From the NCBI GenBank assembly GCA_937881145.1, contig CALGFL010000095.1:1-8632 (forward strand): a stretch of 8,632 bases of DNA. Direction: 5' to 3'. The stretch is from an uncultured Bordetella sp. (GTDB lineage Bacteria > Pseudomonadota > Gammaproteobacteria > Burkholderiales > Burkholderiaceae_B). Positions 7,498 through 8,632 of the stretch are shown in pieces (within the stretch, counting starts at the first letter, position 1; every line of letters begins with the position of its first letter). The position numbers were made by a program, and so were the translations under genes. A model generated the notes under the pieces. It was given only the letters and a program-made list of their open reading frames with translations, ran no database searches and was not told where the DNA came from.

Positions 7498-8632
7498 CTA
7501 TCGCCTGCCGGACACCCACGCCGCAGCGGCGCCTGCAATCTGGACCAGGCCGCCGAGAAACATGGCAAGGCGCAAGCCATCGGAGCCGCCATGCGCCATC
7601 GCGAACACGGCACCCAGGATCGCGACGCCGATCGTCGCGCCCGCCATCCGCGCAGCGTTGACCAGGGCGCTTGCGGTACCCGAACGAGCCGCGGCGACCG
7701 CGCCGACCGCGGCTCCTGTCAGCGGGCCCGTGGCGAACCCCATGCCCAGTCCGGTGAGCGCCAGCCCCACTTCGGCAAGAACAAGGGATGCGTGGTGCGC
7801 GCTCGAGCCGATCAACAGAATACCGCCGGCGATGATCGCCCCGCCGCCGGCAGTCACGAGCCGCGTACCGAGTTTCGCCGCCAGCGTCCCGGAGAAGGGA
7901 GAGACGAGCGCGAAGGCAAGCGCCATGGGCATCAGCGCGATGCCTGCTTCGGCGACGTCCAGCCTGCCGGTGCTCTGCCACGTCAAAGGCAGCAGGAACA
8001 ATACGCCGTACATGCTGAAGGTCATGCCGGCCGTGGCCGCTATCGCGCCGCGGAACTCCCGTATATGGAAAATATCCAGTGGCACCAGGGCGGCCGATCC
8101 TTTTTTCGCTTCGACCTTGATGAAAAGCGCAAGGGCGATCACCGAAACGAGCAGAGCCATGGCGGCGATGGCGGGCGCGTCGTGCGACCGGATGGCGGCG
8201 AATGCGAGGCAGCCCAGCGCAACCGCGCCGAGCAGTTGGGCCGGCGCATCGAAATGCCGGTCTTGCGGATCGGAAGACCCGGGAATGGACGGGACGGCGA
8301 GAATCAGCGCGGCCAGGCTCAGGGGAATGACGACAAGAAAAATGCTGCGCCATCCGAATTGCCGGATCAACAAGCCGCCGAGCGTGGGCCCGATCGCCAT
8401 CTCCAGGCCGTTGCAGGCCGCCCAGATGCCCAAAGCGCGGCCACGGTCAAGCGGATCGTGCCAGACGACCCGGATGATCGCCAGGGACGAGGGAATGAGA
8501 AGCGCGGCTCCCAGGCCCGCGAACGCGCGTGCACCGATCAGGAACGATGCCGACGGGGCAACGGCGCACAGCAAGGACGCCACGGTGAAGACCGCCGCGG
8601 ACGAATCGCCGGCCAACAAGGCGCAGCTCACG
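7498..8632 (-). CDS. MFS transporter, DHA2 (EmrB/QacA-like drug:H+ antiporter) family, 5' end cut by window
   Basis: The 377 visible residues are a string of hydrophobic segments, consistent with about 11-12 of the 14 membrane helices of DHA2 inner-membrane efflux pumps. ARAFAGLGAALLIP (34-47) fits the helix-4 region. IGPTLGG (80-86) followed by FGWRSIFLVVIPL is antiporter motif C and the segment after it in EmrB-type proteins, pointing to proton-driven export. A loop at about 116-130 and the charged stretch KVEAKKG (172-178) separate the helix groups. The first two helices and motif A lie beyond the right edge. A GTG at 8631-8629 is in frame but is unlikely to be the true start, because a protein starting there would lack them. 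The substrate cannot be inferred. It is on the same strand as dbpA, 112 nt away, and probably transcribed separately. Confidence 0.85.
   Translation of the reverse strand, partial: VSCALLAGDSSAAVFTVASLLCAVAPSASFLIGARAFAGLGAALLIPSSLAIIRVVWHDPLDRGRALGIWAACNGLEMAIGPTLGGLLIRQFGWRSIFLVVIPLSLAALILAVPSIPGSSDPQDRHFDAPAQLLGAVALGCLAFAAIRSHDAPAIAAMALLVSVIALALFIKVEAKKGSAALVPLDIFHIREFRGAIAATAGMTFSMYGVLFLLPLTWQSTGRLDVAEAGIALMPMALAFALVSPFSGTLAAKLGTRLVTAGGGAIIAGGILLIGSSAHHASLVLAEVGLALTGLGMGFATGPLTGAAVGAVAAARSGTASALVNAARMAGATIGVAILGAVFAMAHGGSDGLRLAMFLGGLVQIAGAAAAWVSGRR

Noticed and set aside
7386..7613. Upstream extension of dbpA to an ATG at 7613
   Set aside because: It would overlap the end of the MFS gene and add 76 residues with no helicase similarity; the GTG start gives the normal family length.
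8571..8632. Possible frameshift in the MFS gene, because another frame reads a motif A-like LVGRRFV
   Set aside because: GC at third positions favours the annotated frame to the window edge, and the alternative frame does not join the next helix at the right spacing. The upstream sequence needed to decide is missing.

Overview
The window is GC-rich, densely coded chromosomal DNA from a betaproteobacterium. The strong GC bias at third codon positions, the DbpA sequence and the gene content suggest the Alcaligenaceae (Bordetella/Achromobacter type). That assignment is inference from recognition; no rRNA or other marker gene is present. I see no tRNA, rRNA, CRISPR array, insertion sequence, prophage gene or attachment site.

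Layout, left to right. (1) On the plus strand, the 3' part of an M20 zinc dipeptidase-type hydrolase is followed after 7 nt by a DUF1415 gene, then after 60 nt by an EAL-HDOD signalling protein. (2) A 214-nt intergenic region holds a hairpin, a near-perfect FNR/ANR box with a correctly spaced -10 element, a second hairpin in the transcribed leader, and a strong Shine-Dalgarno. (3) Three tightly packed plus-strand genes follow: a UspA-type universal stress protein, a long LOG/TIGR00730 Rossmann protein that abuts it with no gap, and a beta-CASP metallo-beta-lactamase-fold ribonuclease-type protein that overlaps the previous stop by ATGA. (4) After a 71-nt convergent spacer with two hairpins comes minus-strand dbpA, a DEAD-box helicase for 23S rRNA, from a GTG start. 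(5) A minus-strand DHA2-type MFS efflux transporter runs off the right edge.

How the genes fit together. The clearest functional unit is the usp-LOG-ribonuclease operon. Its promoter has class II FNR architecture, with the box centred at -41.5 to a predicted start at 3089. The likely logic is that oxygen limitation switches on a nucleotide-binding stress protein, a putative nucleotide phosphoribohydrolase and an RNA-processing nuclease together. The promoter motifs and gene families are read from the sequence; the joint role is inferred. This is the most interesting part of the window. I see no completely novel system: every gene belongs to a recognisable family.
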